From: Caldifarciminota bacterium UBA2202
Lineage (GTDB): Bacteria > Hydrothermota > 32-111
Assembly (NCBI GenBank): GCA_002327905.1
Contig: DCUY01000101.1
Span: forward strand, 1 to 9,171
DNA: 9,171 nucleotides
Direction: 5' to 3'
Of the stretch, positions 6,975 to 9,171 are shown one piece after another (position 1 is the first letter of the stretch; each line of letters starts with the position of its first letter). The position numbers were made by a program, and so were the translations under genes. A model generated the notes under the pieces. It was not told the DNA's origin and made no database searches. It saw only the letters and a program-made list of their open reading frames with translations.

Positions 6975-7403
6975 ATGATGGTTTTTATCGCGTGGTTTTA
7001 TAATCTAGGTCCTGGGATAATTTTCAATCTTCTGGGTTACATATTTCTATCCATAGTTCTTTTGATTATATTCGGAGCTATATTCGGAAATACTGCCAGT
7101 CAAGTTGCGTTTATTATGCCATATATAATTTTTTTAATTGACATAGTTGTTAAATTTGTTAAATTTTATTTTGATCCTAAGAATAAATACTTAATTTTAC
7201 AGTATAAAAAAGACTATAAAAACCTATTGGATCAAGTTAAAAAAGAACTTTTAAATGATCCTGATAATTTGAATCTTCTGTTCAGAAAGGCTGATAGTTT
7301 ATTTTATTTACAGCTAAATGAGGAGGCAATAAACGAATATCTGAAAATATGTAAAATGCTTAATGATAACAATGTAGATGCGTTAATGGAGAAGAATGTA
7401 TGA
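6975..7403 (+). CDS. Small inner-membrane protein with a cytoplasmic TPR-like tail
   Basis: These 142 residues begin with two strongly hydrophobic segments, roughly 13-37 and 43-66, joined by a short Gly/Asn loop. A charged, Lys-rich helical tail follows. Residues 97-130 fit one tetratricopeptide-like repeat (Ala106, Leu109, Ala118 and Tyr122 in the expected spacing), a fold used for protein contacts. I do not recognise a named family. AGGAGA at 6964-6969 serves either the ATG at 6975 or the adjacent one at 6978. The stop overlaps the start of the next gene as ATGA, so the two are probably made together. It follows the methyltransferase stub directly and is equally AT-rich, so it may have arrived with that block. 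Confidence 0.7.
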   Translation: MMVFIAWFYNLGPGIIFNLLGYIFLSIVLLIIFGAIFGNTASQVAFIMPYIIFLIDIVVKFVKFYFDPKNKYLILQYKKDYKNLLDQVKKELLNDPDNLNLLFRKADSLFYLQLNEEAINEYLKICKMLNDNNVDALMEKNV

Positions 7404-8113
7404 AAAGAAAAACTGTAATTTCCTTAATTTTTCTCTTAAGTCTTTTTGTCCTTACAAACTGTCTCTCGATGAATTATTTTCCCTCGAGAGTGGCAGGACC
7501 GAATCATTATTATTTAGGTTATGGGTTTTTCCCACAAGCTGAAAACAATTGCTCAATTGACGATTACATCTACTACAATTTCGACTTGTTTTTACGGAAA
7601 GGATTTTCAAACAACTCTGACTTTGGAATTGATTTCAAATTCGGACAAGCGCATGTATTAACAACTATCGGAGTAAGCTACAGAAAGCAATTTAACTTTA
7701 CTCCGAATGTATTTACTACAATAGGTGTCGGTTACGGTCACACGACATATCCTCTCATGTTCTTTTACACTCTTCTGACTATGCCTGTTGGCGGACCGCA
7801 GTACGGATACTCTGAGGATGCATATATTACAGCTGATTTTGGATATAAATGGTTTTCATTGTCATTTGGCAATTACAGAAGCATACACGAAGAAATGTGG
7901 CAATACATAAATGCTTATATAATCCGTGGCGCAGTTCAGATCCCGGTAAAGAAATTCAATATTATGCCATTCATTTTCTGGAAGTATTCCAAAAATACGC
8001 AAATTTTTTCCGATGAGAACTATTTCATTTTAAAGGAGCCAAAAGAGAATGCTTATTCTTACGATGATATAGATATCGGCTTAGGAATAACTCTGTATTT
8101 CGATTCTGACTAA
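7400..8113 (+). CDS. Exported beta-barrel-like protein, possible lipoprotein
   Basis: These 237 residues have an N-terminal signal (MKRK, hydrophobic core, then LTNC at 18-21). Cys21 could be lipidated, although Asn before the Cys is unusual for a lipobox; otherwise it is an ordinary Sec signal. The mature part is full of aromatic, Gly-rich alternating strands (FGQAHVLTTIGVSYRKQF, FTTIGVGYGHTTYPL, ITADFGYKWFSLSFGNY) and ends in a final strand GITLYFDSD, as expected for a small outer-membrane barrel. It starts inside the stop codon of the membrane-TPR gene (ATGA), which suggests a paired envelope function. No family was recognised. Compared with the two AT-rich genes before it, its composition is nearer to the left-hand operon. 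Confidence 0.72.
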   Translation: MKRKTVISLIFLLSLFVLTNCLSMNYFPSRVAGPNHYYLGYGFFPQAENNCSIDDYIYYNFDLFLRKGFSNNSDFGIDFKFGQAHVLTTIGVSYRKQFNFTPNVFTTIGVGYGHTTYPLMFFYTLLTMPVGGPQYGYSEDAYITADFGYKWFSLSFGNYRSIHEEMWQYINAYIIRGAVQIPVKKFNIMPFIFWKYSKNTQIFSDENYFILKEPKENAYSYDDIDIGLGITLYFDSD

Positions 8114-8188
8114 AGGATCCTCCGATAAAAGTCAGCATCGCTGTTTTACTCGAATTTATTCTGAAGTCCGCAAAAATTATCTCTATAC

Positions 8189-8233
8189 TGAAGAATCTAT
8201 CATCCGTGAAACAAATGAAACCACCGTCCCTGA
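8189..8233. repeat. Direct repeat copy A, left of the toxin-antitoxin genes
   Basis: This 45-bp segment starts TGAAGAATCTATCA, contains TGAAACAAATG and ends CGTCCCTGA. The same three blocks in the same order and spacing (one 1-bp indel and a few substitutions) occur at 9002-9047 in the same orientation. The copy lies between the barrel gene and the antitoxin promoter. Confidence 0.8.
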
Positions 8234-8255
8234 AATTTTATCATCAATTTGTCTC

Positions 8256-8283
8256 TTGACTTTTTTAAAAAAGGTATTACAAT
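8256..8283 (+). promoter_or_regulatory. Promoter of the toxin-antitoxin operon
   Basis: TTGACT (8256-8261) and TACAAT (8278-8283) are 16 bp apart, the same -35 sequence and spacing as the promoter at 136-163. The predicted start near 8290 leaves a leader of about 12 nt containing AGGAGG at 8291-8296. Confidence 0.7.
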
Positions 8284-8301
8284 GTCTTACAGGAGGTATT
8301 A
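8272..8301. promoter_or_regulatory. AGGTATTA direct repeat, candidate antitoxin operator
   Basis: AGGTATTA occurs at 8272-8279 and 8294-8301, 22 bp apart, about two helical turns. One copy overlaps the -10 element and the other overlaps the ribosome binding site and reaches the base before the ATG. Ribbon-helix-helix antitoxins commonly repress their own operon by binding repeated short sites, so autoregulation here is plausible. No binding evidence exists in the sequence itself. Confidence 0.4.
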
Positions 8302-8520
8302 ATGAACAAAACAATTACAGTGCGTCTTGATGAAGAGACATCGAAAAAACTGAAGGAAATTCAGAACACGGATAAAAGAACATTAAGTGAGATAGTGAGG
8401 GACTCAATTGAGAGTTATCTTATCGTAAAAAAGTTCCGGAGTTTGAGAAGAAAGACGCTTTCTTATGCTGAAAAAGCAGGGCTTTTAACAGACGAAGACA
8501 TTTTCGAAGCATCAAGATGA
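8302..8520 (+). CDS. Ribbon-helix-helix antitoxin of a PIN toxin-antitoxin pair
   Basis: The 72-residue protein has the CopG/Arc layout: a beta-strand TITVRLD (4-10) that would enter the DNA major groove, helix A (about 11-21), a turn, and helix B starting TLSEIVRDSIESYL (27-40). The C-terminal third (43-72), with AEKAGLLTDEDIF, is the typical toxin-binding tail of antitoxins paired with PIN proteins. AGGAGG lies 5 bp before the ATG. The stop overlaps the toxin start as ATGA, the usual antitoxin-first order. It should neutralise the PIN toxin and repress its own promoter. Confidence 0.88.
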   Translation: MNKTITVRLDEETSKKLKEIQNTDKRTLSEIVRDSIESYLIVKKFRSLRRKTLSYAEKAGLLTDEDIFEASR

Positions 8521-8915
8521 AAATCGTTCTTGACAGCAATGTTATAGTTTCTGCATTTGCTTCAAGAGGTCTTTGCGCCTCGCTTTTTGAAGTTCTTATC
8601 GTCAGAGAGAAAATAATAATCAGCGAACATATTCTTTCCGAAGTTTCAAGAATATTGAAAAAAAAAGTAAAGCTTCCGGAAAAGAATATCAATGAAATAA
8701 TCGACTTTCTAAGAGTGACTGCTGAAATCAAGGATTACGAAAAGATGACACAGTGTGTCAGCAGAGATAAAGACGATGACGAAATAATCGCTCTTGCAGT
8801 TTCAAGCAATTCAAAAATAATTATAACGGGGGATAAGGATCTTCTGGTTCTTAAAAAATATAAGAACATCCGCATTCTTTCGCCGAAGGACTTCTGGCTT
8901 CTCTTCCTCTCCTGA
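8517..8915 (+). CDS. PIN-domain ribonuclease toxin
   Basis: This 132-residue protein is a single PIN domain, a metal-dependent RNase fold of the COG1569-like toxin group. The expected acidic residues are present: Asp6 in VLDSNVIVSAF, Glu42 in SEVSRIL, the Asp cluster 84-88 in SRDKDDDEIIALA, and Asp106/Asp108 in TGDKDLL. The length is normal and the frame is intact, so it should be active. Toxins of this kind cleave cellular RNA when the antitoxin is degraded; the actual target cannot be read from sequence. It is co-translated with the antitoxin through the 4-bp overlap. Such modules help stabilise plasmids or genomic regions or respond to stress or phage. Confidence 0.9.
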   Translation: MKIVLDSNVIVSAFASRGLCASLFEVLIVREKIIISEHILSEVSRILKKKVKLPEKNINEIIDFLRVTAEIKDYEKMTQCVSRDKDDDEIIALAVSSNSKIIITGDKDLLVLKKYKNIRILSPKDFWLLFLS

Positions 8916-8925
8916 TACTCTATAG

Positions 8926-8947
8926 GCGTACCAGTCACCAGCGTACC
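8926..8947. repeat. Short direct repeat GCGTACC
   Basis: GCGTACC appears at 8926-8932 and 8941-8947, a 15-bp period, around CAGTCACCA. It is part of the non-coding debris after the toxin gene and is too short for a firm interpretation. Confidence 0.35.
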
Positions 8948-9001
8948 CTCTTGTTTCTTCGGATATTGGACTAGTGATAAAGGACTATCGATAATTATAT
9001 G

Positions 9002-9047
9002 TGAAGAATCTATCAGCAGTGAAACAAATGCAACATATCGTCCCTGA
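9002..9047. repeat. Direct repeat copy B, right of the toxin-antitoxin genes
   Basis: This 46-bp partner of 8189-8233 lies 87 bp after the toxin stop. It has TGAAGAATCTATCA, TGAAACAAATG and CGTCCCTGA in the same order. Similarity may extend leftwards in part: TAAAGGA...CGATAA at 8979-8995 resembles the sequence at 8111-8128, with extra bases between in copy A. Confidence 0.8.
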
Positions 9048-9062
9048 GGTATTTGGTTCTTC

Positions 9063-9094
9063 AACTCGGAACTCGCAACTCGGAATTCGGAACT
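9063..9094. repeat. Heptamer tandem repeat, about 4.5 copies
   Basis: AACTCGG, AACTCGC, AACTCGG and AATTCGG, then a partial AACT, run without gaps. The array lies 15 bp after direct repeat copy B and outside any gene. Copy-number variation by slippage would be expected between strains. Confidence 0.75.
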
Positions 9095-9108
9095 GATATA
9101 TTTTATTC

Positions 9109-9137
9109 TTGAATTTTCCTGCATTCTGTGATAAAAT
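9109..9137 (+). promoter_or_regulatory. Promoter for a gene beyond the right edge
   Basis: TTGAAT (9109-9114) and TAAAAT (9132-9137) are separated by 17 bp. No start codon for a gene appears before the window ends, so the target, if any, lies outside. Confidence 0.45.
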
Positions 9138-9171
9138 TATATAGAAAAAAGGGTAGAAAGTATCTCTCAAC

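Noticed and set aside
8106..8147. Intrinsic terminator after the barrel-like gene
   Set aside because: CTGACT/AGTCAG leaves an 18-nt loop with no T-run, and CAGC/GCTG followed by TTTT has only a 4-bp stem; both are too weak to call.
8189..9094. CRISPR array formed by the repeats
   Set aside because: The 45-bp copies are separated by a whole operon and the heptamers have no spacers; neither has the regular repeat-spacer form.
8735..9170. Reverse-strand ORFs over the toxin end and the right-hand repeats
   Set aside because: They are antisense to the PIN gene or translate the repeat arrays, with no ribosome binding site or family features.

Overview
The window looks like a stretch of chromosome from an AT-rich, diderm (outer-membrane-bearing) bacterium. 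Three predicted exported proteins, two of them with outer-membrane beta-barrel character and one with a lipobox-like signal, argue for two membranes. A separate biotin carrier next to an MmdA/PccB-type carboxyltransferase is typical of anaerobes or fermenters that handle methylmalonyl-CoA or propionyl-CoA. I cannot name the phylum; a spirochaete or an uncultured candidate phylum would fit, but that is a guess. TGA is used as an ordinary stop by several intact genes, so the standard bacterial code applies.

Left half (about 130-5371): a tightly packed forward operon with a good sigma70-type promoter at 136-163. Its genes are the carboxyltransferase subunit (198-1742), the biotin carboxyl carrier protein (1744-2070), a small secreted protein of unknown role (2067-2717), glucosamine-6-phosphate synthase GlmS (2730-4532) and a probable outer-membrane barrel (4532-5371). 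Junctions are a 1-bp gap, a 4-bp overlap, a 12-bp gap and a 1-bp overlap, so co-transcription and translational coupling are likely. The first two genes form a biotin-dependent carboxylase or decarboxylase core; biotin carboxylase or the membrane decarboxylase subunit must be encoded elsewhere. GlmS feeds amino-sugar and cell-envelope synthesis.

Right half (5372-9171): an accessory region. A 554-bp gene-free stretch holds short tandem and inverted repeats. It is followed by a visibly more AT-rich DNA adenine methyltransferase gene broken by one in-frame TGA (5926-6933). At the end of that gene a perfect Shine-Dalgarno and an overlapping ATG lead into only seven codons, which I read as the stub of a lost partner gene, perhaps the cognate restriction enzyme. 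Next come an overlapping gene pair encoding an inner-membrane TPR protein and an exported barrel-like protein (6975-8113), then a complete ribbon-helix-helix/PIN toxin-antitoxin module (8302-8915) with its own promoter. The toxin-antitoxin module sits between two imperfect direct repeats of about 45 bp (8189-8233 and 9002-9047). The window ends with a heptamer tandem repeat and a promoter pointing out of the window.

I did not find a convincingly new multi-gene system. The best leads are the single-codon break in the methyltransferase, the endonuclease-like stub after it, the repeats flanking the toxin-antitoxin cassette, and the uncharacterised membrane-TPR/barrel gene pair.
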